Assembly: GCF_019649055.1 (NCBI RefSeq)
Contig: NW_026570260.1
Span: forward strand, 806,001-870,000
Origin: Paramacrobiotus metropolitanus
Taxonomy: Eukaryota; Tardigrada; Eutardigrada; Parachela; Macrobiotidae
Length of the DNA stretch: 64,000 nt
Direction of reading: 5' to 3'
Below, in pieces: positions 25,101 through 34,700 of the stretch (within the stretch, counting starts at the first letter, position 1; each line of letters begins with the position of its first letter). Below the pieces are notes generated by a model. That model saw nothing but the letters and a program-made list of their open reading frames with translations, was not told the DNA's origin and did not search any database. Both the position numbers and the translations under genes were made by a program.

Positions 25101-28100
25101 CGTACACAAGTCGCGGTGGCGCCACTGCTCCAGAGCGCTTGTTAGCTCCTGCAGTTTGCCAGCTGGTAATGACAGAGTTTTCTTTACGGAATCGAGGACG
25201 ATTCCTAAGAAAACTATTTCGGTGGATGGGCCTTCAAGCTTGTCGACTGCTAGGGGAACACCCAGCTCATCGCAAAGCTTTTGGAATGCAAGTACGAGCT
25301 CCCGACACCGCTGTATGTTCTTGCATATCAACAGGAAGTCGTCGATATAATGTAGGAGGTCAAAATGCTTAGCGATCTGACTAAACATCCAGTGTAATGC
25401 GTCGGAGAACTTACAGAATATCCCTGGTGCAGACCGGCAGCCGAATGGAAGGACTACGTCGTGGAAGTACTGTCCATCCAGTTGGAATCCAAGTAGGTGC
25501 CACTGGTCGCGTCTCACTGGGATTAGTCGGAAAGCGTTCTTGATATCCAGTTTTGCCATGACTGCGGCGCTTCCGTTGCGTAGAATCAATTTGATGGCGT
25601 CGTCGACCGAGCAGAACTTGAGTGGTGGGGAATCTTTGGTGATGTAGTCATTTATGCTGTCGCCGGTTGGTCGTGATAAGTCGGAGATGATTCGATGGCC
25701 GCCGCTTTTCTTGGGCCGCACTGACTGAGAGTTTGTTGTGAACGGGATAAAAGGCACGGTTAAGAATGGCCCGCGCGTGTGACCTGCTGCCACCTCTTTG
25801 GCAACCGCGGCGCGTAGGATATCGGCATGAGTGGAAGCGGAAATTGCATTAGGTGTGAATCGCGACTTGTCTGGACCACGATACCCGATGTCCGCACCGT
25901 TAGTGAGGATGTCCAGAATAAGGTTAGCAATATTAGGGAATGGATAGTTAGTAAGGTGCCGCCGCCACGCTGAGAAGTTAAGCGGAGTGATCCGGCTTGC
26001 CGCGAATGGCGCCCCCGGATATGTCTGCTCCACCATGGCTGTGATGGTTGTGGTAGCCGTGGCCATTTGAGCCGCAGATGGAGCAGGAGTGCTGCCGACC
26101 GGATGGGCATGGATTGCGGCAGCGTCCGTAGTTGAAATTACGGCAGATTTCCCCGTCTGCGGCGGTGCCGGCTCGAAAAAGCGGCTTAGGCGACGGACAG
26201 TCTCTGGCTAGGTGACCCGTGGCAGAACAGTTCCTGCATTGTGCGCGCTGATGTTTTGGGTTGCCGGTAAAGGTCACGCCTGTGGATGTGGAGGGGGTCC
26301 TGGGATTTGCTATGCATTCCTGGAAGGATTCTTCGTGTCGTCGCGTCCACACCTCAGTGTCCTCCGGGTTGTTGGCAGCATTGTTGCGAAACTGAATGTC
26401 GTATTCCAGCACGTGCTCCAGTTTGTAGCCCCGTAGTGGATCCATAAGCAGCGCAATGTGGTCCAAATATCGTAAGAGTGGCTGGGTGAGTTCCGGGTGG
26501 TCGATTATGCGATAACCCATGAAGACGGAGAACGCCCTCGTCCAGCTGGAGACCGACGTTATCTGCTCTTTCTTCGGGCCTGATACGAACGCAATCTCGC
26601 CGGTTTCGTCCTGGATCATGCGGGTGCCGGTATTTGACCTTTTTGCAGGTGCGCGATTATGTGGCAGAAGGTCGACAAAGTCCACAAACTGCGTGTGGTC
26701 AAGGAGTTGCTCCCGCACCTTCGGACTCACTGCCGGCAGTCCGTGGGACTGCGCGGTGCAGCTGTTCGGTGGAGCTCCCAGTCGTTTAAACACGGATACT
26801 TTTGGCGGTATAACAGATTCGGTGATCACACTTTCAGCTCGCTTACCGGTATCGGTTGTGATGTGGTTGGACGCCGGGGAAAGTGAGCGTTTGGAGGAAG
26901 AGCTGTCGACCTGCAGCGCCGGCTGGCGGGAGCCATGCTGCCCAGTGGATTTCAGCTCGGTAACTTCGCGTTTCAGGTCCGCAATTTGTGCCATTAGCTG
27001 TTCCATGACGCTGGTTGTCTGGATGGAGGATTCCGGTGGCACGACAACTCGGGAATTCACTCGTTTGCTGGGTCGCGGAGGCGAAATATCCCGAGTTCTT
27101 TTACCGGTATTTCCCGCTGTCCGGGTTCGACGGCGCGCAGCCGGACCTGATGGCTGGCCTGCATTGTTGTTTGACCTCTTTGGAGGCATGATATAATGCG
27201 GATCCGTGTTAGTGGGTTGCGTAATTGTTTAGCAGACAATGTGGATGGCAGGTCACGCTGTCTCTGACTCGATCACACTTGATCGATTTGAGTGTTATCT
27301 CTGACTCGATATCAGACTATCGCTGAGAGAAAAACATCGAAATGCCGGTAAAATGCAAAACTGAAAATGAACAGATCGGTGCTGCTGAAAACGCCTTATA
27401 TAGGGAGACATGCACAGCCGGACAGTGGGCGTAACTGAGAAGACGCAACAGGGACGTTAGTCCAATGAACATTAATAGAATTTAACATGTTAAATAATCA
27501 TTATTATACGAGTATCGTGAATGGGACTCGCAAGCTCATAACTTCCCCACCTATTGCGCGCTGCTTTATTTATTGACGAATTTATCGAATACGACCTTTG
27601 GTTTGCATGTGTATCTAGAAAATCATGTATGCATATGTATCTAGAATGTGAATATCGCTTCGTGCTGCTTACTTTTGAGTCATATGTATGTTTGCATATG
27701 TATATAGAAAATCTCTTCTCCCTACTTGGGCTGTGGTCTGGTTTGATAAGTTAACGGTTTCGTCATGCTGATAACAATTCATCCGAAATATAAATTACTG
27801 CAACGTAGTAATAAATACAAATACCCGCTGGTATGCATGAAACTGGCAAACTTCTATAGGGTGTCAGCTTCCCATTGATGAGCACGATATTTGGCCGCTG
27901 GGCGCCGCCAGCGGAGCGCACAAAGCTGTTAGCTATCACTTCCGCCGGTGTACAGCTGGGTACCGTCATTGCCTTTCCGCTCTGCGGCGCCTTGGGCATC
28001 GCCTTCGGCTGGGCCAGCATGTTTTATTTCTTCGGAATTTTTGGGCTGCTTTTCTGCATTCCATGGTACTTCTTCGCCTTCGATTCCCCGGAGGAACATC

Positions 28101-29482
28101 CCCGCATTACCGGCGAAGAGAAGAGCTACATTGTCAGCTCCATCGGGGCACCCGCCATGGGCGCCAAACCCAGTCGGGTCCCGTGGCGCCGCATCTGCCG
28201 GTCACTACCCTTCTGGTCCTTGATCACTTCCTGTTGGTGTTCGGACTGGGGTTTCTATACTCTCCTGTCCGACGTCCCATTGTACCTTCAAGGCAACCTT
28301 CATTTTGGGCTGAAAGACAACGCCAATTTCGCGGGAGTGCCGTACATTGTCATGTGGGTGGTAATTGTGACATTTAGTCCGGTGGCCGACTGGATCATTT
28401 CCAGGGAGATGTGTTCAGTGACCGTGCTGCGCAAGGTGGCCACGGTGATTGGGACGGTGATCCCGGCGTTCCTATTGATCGGCATACCGCTATCCGGCTG
28501 TTCAATTCCTTCAGTGTTGGCGTTGTTGGCGCTATCGACGGGCTTTACGGGGTTCGCCAGCTGTGGATTCCGTGTGAATTTCAATGATATTTCCCCCAGT
28601 CATGCTGGATTTATTTATGCCATCGGGAACAGCGTCGGTACCATTACTGGTAACACTTACAAAAATTTTTTTGGTAATCTATTCAAATGCCTGGTTATGC
28701 TCGCTATAGGCTTCGTGGGCCCAGCCGTTACCGGCACGCTGACCAGCGGTCCCCATGGACACTCCTCTTCCAACTGGCAGAAGGTCTTCTTCATCGCCGC
28801 CGGTTTCTACTTCCTCGGCTGCCTGGTGTACGTCCTTTTTGGCTCCGGTGAACAGCAGAACTGGGACAATAAAGAAAAAGGGTTTAACACATACCGTGTG
28901 GCACCGGAAGCTCTGGCCGAAAAGCCGCTAGTTGAAGGCGTCAACGTCATGCCACCTACCCGTCGTAAGAGCTACATTCCACCATGGATTCCGCCCAGCC
29001 AAAACGCACAGCTGACCGAGAGTACCGTCCATGAGCAGGAGAAGCGACGCCGCAGCAGCATTGTACCACCGGGAATGGAGGCCAACGGCATGGAGCCTGG
29101 TAAACGGGGAAGTTTTGCCGAAAGGTCAGGCTTTCCGGGGCGGGTGATGTCGACGTTAACGGGCACGCGACATGAAGAGAAGCCGCATCTACTGCCGGCG
29201 TCTTCGACGTTGACAGGGGCTCCGACGCCGGTGATGTCGACTATGTCCAGGAACCCTGGGAAGGTGGTCTCCAAGATACCACCGTATACGCCGTCAACGA
29301 GGGATACTTACCCCGCTGGTGCACAGCTAGAGGAGAAGCCATATATTTTGCCGGCTTCGTCGACATTGACGGGAGCACCGATGCCGGTCATATCGGCCCT
29401 GTCTCGGAATCCTGGCAACGTAGCATCGAAGATTCCGCCGTACAAACCATCCATGCGGGACACCCATCCAGATCGAATGTAG
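22152..29482 (+). CDS. SLC17-family (sialin / sodium-phosphate type) major facilitator transporter
   Basis: Exons 22152-22379, 22490-22723 and 27860-29482 join in phase 0 to about 694 residues. Multi-span MFS protein: first helix with FCGNFVSYTMRLTLNMAIVQM, a glycosylated loop (NSTNTT), then DWTSEQKGRLLGSFYYGYVVTQIPSG cut here as two motifs, and WAPPAERTKLL, all hallmarks of SLC17 anion/vesicular transporters. Substrate cannot be told from sequence. The third exon carries an unusually long C-terminal tail with two tandem copies (about 47 residues each) beginning EEKPHLLPASSTLTG and EEKPYILPASSTLTG. The second intron is about 5.1 kb because a DIRS-order retrotransposon sits in it in antisense orientation (22904-27503). 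Splice sites on both sides (CAG|gtacca, ctatag|GG) are intact and the coding join is exact, so the gene is probably still functional. Confidence 0.88.
22904..23061 (-). repeat. Split direct repeat B2 (158 bp)
   Basis: Outer 3' end of the element, starting ATTAATG at 22904. The flanking host sequence to its left (22724-22903) is intron. Confidence 0.9.
23117..23289 (-). repeat. Split direct repeat A2 (173 bp)
   Basis: Internal copy of A1, abutting B1. The B1/A2 junction imitates the head-to-tail joint of a circular copy. A 55-bp spacer (23062-23116) separates it from B2. Confidence 0.9.
23286..23443 (-). repeat. Split direct repeat B1 (158 bp)
   Basis: Internal B copy directly after the recombinase frame; matches 22904-23061 base for base by eye. 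It overlaps A2 by the four bases ATTA. Confidence 0.9.
23455..24426 (-). CDS. Retrotransposon ORF3, tyrosine recombinase
   Basis: 323 codons with a lambda-integrase-like fold: N-terminal SAM-like region (STRKTYQTGWSRFAQFC), catalytic Arg in FGLFRVSELV, HSFRIGGSSAAA (H-x-x-R box), and the nucleophile region GRWRSNCYTRYVR. The R, H-x-x-R and Tyr residues are all present. Such enzymes insert DIRS-order elements from circular DNA. It ends 11 bp before repeat B1. Confidence 0.92.
   Translation of the reverse strand: MGKPATKLQLTAALDATIASVQFHHIAASTRKTYQTGWSRFAQFCKTIGEPPIPATEQTILRFIAQLHLDGLGTSTTIVYLAGIDNAHSEVGISRPSATAAITRAVNGLKRLNMPGTDRRLPITLDLMRSMKDKLHNSHLPQQEQLLYWSAFCVAFFGLFRVSELVANETGKCCPASTLRFNDVILHENALIITIRSSKTDQFHHGYRITLSATGRSVCPVRSTKAYMDVRITTGKNDPFYILPSGSYVTRHSFERAMKTGLAGVPDIDRYGTHSFRIGGSSAAAANGTSHQRLQEAGRWRSNCYTRYVRNTVPIRGIQAYPL
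24396..26066 (-). CDS. Retrotransposon ORF2, reverse transcriptase and RNase H
   Basis: 556 codons. The polymerase shows AKLDIKNAFRLIPV (first catalytic Asp), LPFGCRSAPGIF and the active-site box HYIDDFLLI. The RNase H part has LDLYTDASATLGIGG, CDNLGASQAWEKLGSRN and IKHINGTDNAIADALSR. These match the DIRS/Ngaro group, where RT-RH is not followed by an integrase. It starts inside ORF1 in another frame and overlaps ORF3 by 31 bp. No stop or frameshift is visible. Confidence 0.92.
   Translation of the reverse strand: MATATTTITAMVEQTYPGAPFAASRITPLNFSAWRRHLTNYPFPNIANLILDILTNGADIGYRGPDKSRFTPNAISASTHADILRAAVAKEVAAGHTRGPFLTVPFIPFTTNSQSVRPKKSGGHRIISDLSRPTGDSINDYITKDSPPLKFCSVDDAIKLILRNGSAAVMAKLDIKNAFRLIPVRRDQWHLLGFQLDGQYFHDVVLPFGCRSAPGIFCKFSDALHWMFSQIAKHFDLLHYIDDFLLICKNIQRCRELVLAFQKLCDELGVPLAVDKLEGPSTEIVFLGIVLDSVKKTLSLPAGKLQELTSALEQWRHRDLCTIRDLQSLIGLLAFATKCVPAGRLYLRRMTFLLSENECHKKASNATIRLDSNFRLDVEWWLEFLPRWNGTTKFLEPEWTVANTLDLYTDASATLGIGGYFRGRWFQSRWPDWILGCSPCIEYLEMCAILFAVALWADQLVLRRVVFHCDNLGASQAWEKLGSRNPGVVDLMRRLSLIAAQNNFALTIKHINGTDNAIADALSRFQVSRFRRLAPGAATLPDPLPDMWESLRLSYS
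25978..27189 (-). CDS. Retrotransposon ORF1, gag-like zinc-knuckle protein
   Basis: 403 codons starting MPPKRSNNNAGQPSG with a basic, disordered N terminus and a short coiled coil (LMAQIADLKREVTELKS). A CCHC knuckle CRNCSATGHLARDC lies near residue 315, followed by further Cys/His motifs (CRNFNYGRCRNPC; CSICGSNGHGYHNHH). This would be the nucleic-acid-binding structural protein of the element. It overlaps the next frame by 89 bp. Confidence 0.85.
   Translation of the reverse strand: MPPKRSNNNAGQPSGPAARRRTRTAGNTGKRTRDISPPRPSKRVNSRVVVPPESSIQTTSVMEQLMAQIADLKREVTELKSTGQHGSRQPALQVDSSSSKRSLSPASNHITTDTGKRAESVITESVIPPKVSVFKRLGAPPNSCTAQSHGLPAVSPKVREQLLDHTQFVDFVDLLPHNRAPAKRSNTGTRMIQDETGEIAFVSGPKKEQITSVSSWTRAFSVFMGYRIIDHPELTQPLLRYLDHIALLMDPLRGYKLEHVLEYDIQFRNNAANNPEDTEVWTRRHEESFQECIANPRTPSTSTGVTFTGNPKHQRAQCRNCSATGHLARDCPSPKPLFRAGTAADGEICRNFNYGRCRNPCPSGRQHSCSICGSNGHGYHNHHSHGGADISGGAIRGKPDHSA
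27331..27503 (-). repeat. Split direct repeat A1 (173 bp)
   Basis: Outer 5' end of the element. It matches 23117-23289 base for base by eye. It ends outward in ATTA (27500-27503) and likely contains the promoter. Confidence 0.9.
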
Positions 29483-29962
29483 AACCATCAGACCTCGTGT
29501 TAAACTTTTTATCTCTCGCTTGTACCTAGAAATTTTTATTGCTATTTTTGTCAATGAGATGCTAGGAATTACATTGTATAAATTTTAAGCATTTTACCAT
29601 TTTATTTCGTTTGCTGATTTTGTTGTCACTGTACTTGCCAGTTACTGCAATTTGACTACGAGTACTGATCGTGCTTCAACAAAAAGTGTCTATGCATATT
29701 CTATTCAGAGAACTCAGGCTCCAAACCGATTGATTGGATTGACGTAAATGATAATTAACGCCGATTTCTAATGTTCGCAACATCTGCGGATATTTGTACA
29801 TCAAGGAAACTCCATGTTGTGTGGCCATTACAACACACCGTTCACATTTTACATGCCAGTAACGTTGTTACTTTCAACTAAACACGACAGGAAAGTAAGT
29901 GATGAAACACAACAAAAACATTAGCGCAAAAATGATCACTACCAAAGATGCGACATGATGCG
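29483..29962. other. Convergent intergenic region
   Basis: 480 bp between the SLC17-like gene and the small membrane protein gene. No gene or repeat recognised. Confidence 0.4.
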
Positions 29963-30349
29963 CTAAGCGATAATATGCGCAGACTGCGCGGCATCGTGTG
30001 CCACTTTAGCGGCCGGCTGGAACCAGTTGAGCAGATACTCTTTGGTCAGCGGTGCCATGACCCGGACATGCTGCACAATTTCGGTGAAGAGCTGGTTCTT
30101 GTGCATTAAACCCATAATGGTCACCGCCACGCCCACCGTCATTACGGCCATGCACATGGACACCGGGTTCTTGCTGGACCAGCGAACTGAGTTCCACAGC
30201 ACCTGCGTCAGGCACACGGCCAGGATGACGTAGAGAATGATGAAAGACAAATCGGTAAGGAAGTCACTCCAGTGCGGATTGGTGGCCAGGATGCCGCCGA
30301 GGAAGCTGACCAGGGCACTGGCCATGCCCATGACGAAATAGTCCAGCAT
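29963..30349 (-). CDS. Small multi-span membrane protein, unrecognised
   Basis: An intronless frame of 128 residues starting MLDYFVMGMASALVSFLGG. Hydropathy by eye suggests three membrane segments (about 5-22, 32-52, 66-84) followed by a soluble, His/Ala-rich tail. I do not recognise the family. It is on the minus strand, downstream of the RIIa gene with about 380 bp between. The start codon could be preceded by another exon, but the N terminus begins directly with a hydrophobic run, which suits a true start. Confidence 0.55.
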   Translation of the reverse strand: MLDYFVMGMASALVSFLGGILATNPHWSDFLTDLSFIILYVILAVCLTQVLWNSVRWSSKNPVSMCMAVMTVGVAVTIMGLMHKNQLFTEIVQHVRVMAPLTKEYLLNWFQPAAKVAHDAAQSAHIIA

Positions 30350-30730
30350 GGCTCTGTAATCAGGACACTTGGGCAGAAGGAGACCTGTTTATGTCATTCC
30401 GTCCACGTACTTGATAGCGACGCGGAATGGGATGCGGGTTAACAGCCGGAGAGGAAGGTGGGAGAGAATGGTGAATAGGAGGCTCATACGGGATAATTTG
30501 AGAAGTACGCACGGATTGATATGTCAGGTTATGTCATAAATGCACCACGAAATATAGTAAATATTACGCATTTGTGGATTGTAAATGTACACGTTGCTAA
30601 GATGTGATTGGTGCGAGTCAACAAGTCGTAAGCAAATGGTCTGTTACAAAGTAAAAGTGTTAAAAATGGTTAAGTTATAAAAGTCGGAGGAAAACAAGCA
30701 ATGAAGGACAGATAAGAGAACGAAGAACGA
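30350..30730. other. Intergenic; nothing recognised
   Basis: 381 bp between two minus-strand genes; no open frame with partners and no repeat seen. Confidence 0.35.
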
Positions 30731-31497
30731 TTAGCGGCTGGATCCGCGGGAACTGGCGGCACGCGACGTCCCGGTGGAGGGCCCCGGGGAGGGTCCGCCA
30801 CGGGCGCCCTTTCCGCACATTTTGCTCCGATAGGCTTCCGATGCAGCGCGCCGCTCGGTTACCTTCTTTGCATAGTACCTGCAATTAAGCAACTTACTAA
30901 GCATTCGATATTTTCGCGCCACATTCTGTAACTTATGGTCAACGTGCGAGTACGGGCTCAACATTTGTTGATAAGCACATACTCGGCCGACCAGGCCAAA
31001 ATGTCCGTGGGCGATTTGCGCAGCACTTCTTTGGTGTAGTCCTTCAACATCGTCCAGATGACGTCGTTGTATGCACTGGCGTAAATTTTGGGCGCCCGCG
31101 CGAGCTTGCCCTTTCCCTTCTTTGGCGCATCGCCCTCTCCGCCGCTTTCGGCCCCGGAGCCGCGACTGCTCTGACTGCCCTTACTGGCCCTGCTACCTTT
31201 CGACTGCTCCTTCGATTGCTCCTTCTTTGCGTCCGCTTTGCCTCCCTTTTTCTTTGAATCCTTTTTGCTCTTTTTTGAACTGGCCGAACTCTTACCGCTT
31301 TTTCCCTCACTTCCTACAAGGAAGTTACGAAGACGCTATTACTACATTCGTAAAACCATTTCTTTCTGCATATTTCAAAATATACTCTTGCTCGATTTTA
31401 ATATCTTTTGTAAACAAAGCTCTTAATACTATAGGCAAGGGAATCGAAATAAATTGGCAGTAGCTTTACCGACGCTGGAAGCTGATGATCCGGCCAT
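30731..31497 (-). CDS. RIIa-domain protein, ROPN1L/RSP11-like
   Basis: Exons 31497-31470 (28 nt), 31313-30983 and 30878-30731 join in phase to 168 residues. The protein starts MAGSSASSVGSEG, has a Lys/Ser-rich disordered region, then an RIIa dimerisation/docking motif (about residues 84-125): WTMLKDYTKEVLRKSPTDILAW followed by SAEYYAKKV, and a Gly/Ser/Pro tail. The motif is that of ropporin and ROPN1L, which bind A-kinase-anchoring helices in the sperm fibrous sheath and radial spokes (RSP11). A bare RIIa motif also occurs in PKA regulatory subunits and SPA17, but no cyclic-nucleotide or IQ domain follows here. The first exon is supported by an in-frame ATG and a perfect phase-1 join. Confidence 0.75.
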
Positions 31498-31746
31498 CAA
31501 TCAAACAAAATTGTCAACTATCCGGAATGGCGTCTTTTGGATTTACGAACTCTTGAATATCAGCCGATTCGAACTTTTTAAGCAGGTTTGTTTGCTGTTG
31601 GTAAAAAATACGCCTACAGTTTTTAATTATTCTAGCATCATGACGCAATCGAAACATTCAGTTTCGGTCGAAACGTTAGGAAAACCATGGTTACAACAAC
31701 TTCCGCTAAACTTAACATCAGATCGTTCAAATGCCGAAGCACAAAT

Positions 31747-34700
31747 TTAAAGGGCTGTTTTCTTCAAACCATCGCAAGTATCGCTCGTGCAAATCTGTAT
31801 GGACAAGCTGCTATCGGTCTCCATCACGGAACTGTTGCCGAACGAGTTCTTTTCTACCCGTGCCGTCCGTTCGGCACGACGAACCATAATTCGATGAGGC
31901 TTCAGGTTGTCGAACTGCTTCGGCTGTCGCAAATCATTCGCCAAGGTCACCGTGGTGCTTTTCCAGATTTCTTTGCCAGTTTCGACAGCACATCCATTAG
32001 ATTGCTGTAAACAAAACATTCGACAAATGCGTTTATGCAGCTTTCTCAACAAGTGCGGTACCGTTTGTTTCTGCATGACTGAGCTCGATCGCTGCTGATT
32101 TGTCGCCGGAGACGTTTCTTCGGTGTGGCGGCACACGGACCAAATGTTCTTGTTCAGCTGTTGGAACCGCTTAAGGGATTCCTCCACTGTTTGAGTAACC
32201 GGAGACCTTTCCGGCTTGCTTTCCTTCGGAAGCGTGGTTTTCGGGTGACAGTCCGCGTTAAGGTACTTCAGTCCCAGAATCTGCATGGCTTGTTCAGCGC
32301 CAAGACTCTGCCGATAATTAATGTATGCTGTTTCCACTAGCCAACGTTGTGTAACACGGTGCACGTCGAGAACATTCTGACGACACAATTTTTCGGCATT
32401 GGCTGAGTTCCACGTCCGCATAATATCATCGATCAACTTGGTCTCGCTCTTGGAGAACAATGTACAGCGGTCCAGTCGAAAAAGATGCAGCATGAGTTTG
32501 ACGTCGTTGACCTCGTCATCGGAGAGATTCCGGGTTCGGCCGCTTTTATACAGGTGCAAGTAGAAAGGGAACTTCTGCCGAAAGATGGAACGGGATCGGC
32601 CATCGGCGTCCACCCGAAAATGCGACACCAAGTAGTCACGCAGATAGTCCCGGTTGGTTGGTACGTTAAAGGTGAAGGCCTTGGGACGATTGACTGGGAT
32701 TTCCAATACACCGGCTTGAAAAAGTTCCTGTGCGGCAATGGAATCGTCTTCGGGAATTTCCAAGGATGACTGCGCGGGCGTGGATGTACAATACATTTTA
32801 ATGAAATGAATGAATCGGTTATAAGAAAACTGTGCGTATTGAGCAAAGATGCCACTATGGATTTCTTTCTTTCCGGAAAGGGAAGATAACTGAGACTTCC
32901 ATGCTTCCCAGATGGCGTGAACGTCCTTGGGATGACATTTTAACGGTGCGTCTAGCTGGAAGATATGGAGTAAGTGCTGCAATACTTCGAGGGTGGGGAT
33001 GACGAAACCTTTTTCCACTTGCAAGAGCGACAGCTTTTCTTGGAGCATCTCGGGAGGCAGTCGCGCTGGCTCGGATTCGGCAAATGTTACCTGCTTAACT
33101 CGCGGCTTCGATGATGATTCAACTGGCTGTGGTTGTCCACGACAGCTGTCACCGCCTGAATCCCGGTTAGTGTAGATTCTTGTTAGCACACTCCGGTCGA
33201 AACTCTTTTTTCGTCGGCATTCGTCGCAATGGAAGTTGCGGTGTTTGTGGTATTTGGACAATGTCGGAATGAACTGCACACGGCGCTTTCGGGCCTTTGC
33301 CGCTGATTGGTTACAAACAGACACCTGGCAGCCAGCAGATACCGATATGCAGGGTAGAGATTGTCGCGGCTCCTGGAGCGGTTCGTTGGGCAAATCGAGC
33401 AGAACGGCTTCGTTGTGGAAGACTGTGTCAGTTGCTTCAAAATGCGTCTGTTCAGCTCTATCCGACAGACTAATGCGCTCTGCTAAGTTTGCATCAGTTT
33501 TCTCGGTCGTGACCTTGTTTAATATGGCGGTCAGATTGGCTAGATTAGAAATCAGCAGCATCTGCTGAAATTCGGCAGTAATATTGCCAGGTGGTATGAC
33601 GGGGATCTCTGGGTGGGAATCGGATGTTTGGAAAGACTCGTACGAATGCGATGCGGTGATTATTTCGCACGGCGTGCTGGCATGGGAAGCAGCGATTTGT
33701 TCCTCGACGACAGTTTCTGGCATAGAATAGTGACTGATAGTTTGAATATGGTTCCTTTCGTCGGGGGCGAAGTTCACTTCTACCAAGTCGTTGCGCTCGG
33801 GAGATCCAGCTTCAGTTGGTTTCGACGGTGCTTCGGTGGGAACGGCAACTGGACTATCACTGGTCGATTGCCTAATGTAAATAATTCGACGAACCGGGCA
33901 CCGTCCGTAGCGCTTAAGGACGTGGCGCCGCTTAGGTAATCGGCGCAACCACTGCCTTGATACAGGCTGGGGAACTTTTTCTTCAAGTTTATTTTGAGTG
34001 CTTTCGAAGTGATCTGTATCTTCCGCTGCCGGTTTATTGTCTAGTCCGATAACATCGCCATCCGGTGGCTCAGATTGCGGATCAGGCACTTGTGAGTCTA
34101 AGTTTGTACTGCAATTATGGTAACAGGTTGTTAATTTTGCAGACTGGGTTGATAAAATAGTCTTGACAAGAATATATGTATCAAATTTGCTAGGCTTAGG
34201 CTTGATCAGCATAGACAAAAACGACACTCTGAATATGTTACCTGTTAGGAGCCCCTATTGTGCGTAAGGTTTCTTGTAGGTACGCCAACGCTTCTTGTGT
34301 CGGTTCAGCAACAACTTCGTTTGGTGCAACTGCCTCTTTACCGGCAGTTGCTGGGTCTTCTACGGGAATCGACTGGTTTTTGTCATTGCCACTTTCGGAC
34401 TGCACCGCGGCATTATTGACGTCAGCCAGCTGGCGCTGGTGACAAGGACATAATGGGGTAGTGGGCAAGGGCAAGCCAAAAGCACAAGGTTCAATGACAA
34501 AACGGTTATGAGGAGCCTGGTTGTAGACGGTTAGGTGTACAAATTTTTCACGTTGCGGTTTCGGCCGGCAACGAATACGGAGGTGACGATCACGTCGGGG
34601 GCGTGGGCATGGATGCGGACTATCCGTAATATGTTGGGTCAAAACCGTGGGTGCCGGTGATTCTTCCGCTAAACAAAGAAAATGCTTGTAACAAATAAGT

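Larger units (their letters stand above)
22904..27503 (-). mobile_element. Complete DIRS-order (PAT/Ngaro-like) tyrosine-recombinase retrotransposon
   Basis: A 4.6-kb element read on the minus strand with the split direct repeat plan A1 - ORFs - B1 - A2 - B2. A1 is 27503-27331; B1 23443-23286; A2 23289-23117; B2 23061-22904. The A copies (173 bp) and the B copies (158 bp) look identical by eye. Three long overlapping open frames encode a zinc-knuckle gag-like protein, reverse transcriptase with RNase H, and a tyrosine recombinase, all without internal stops. There is no methyltransferase-like domain as in DIRS1 proper. The B1/A2 junction shares ATTA, the same four bases found at both outer ends, as expected if a circular DNA intermediate recombined at a short ATTA core rather than making a target-site duplication. 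It lies antisense in intron 2 of the SLC17-like gene. Identical repeats and open frames suggest recent arrival. Confidence 0.93.

Noticed and set aside
26519-27196. 225-codon plus-strand frame
   Set aside because: Antisense to the retrotransposon gag frame, without features of its own.
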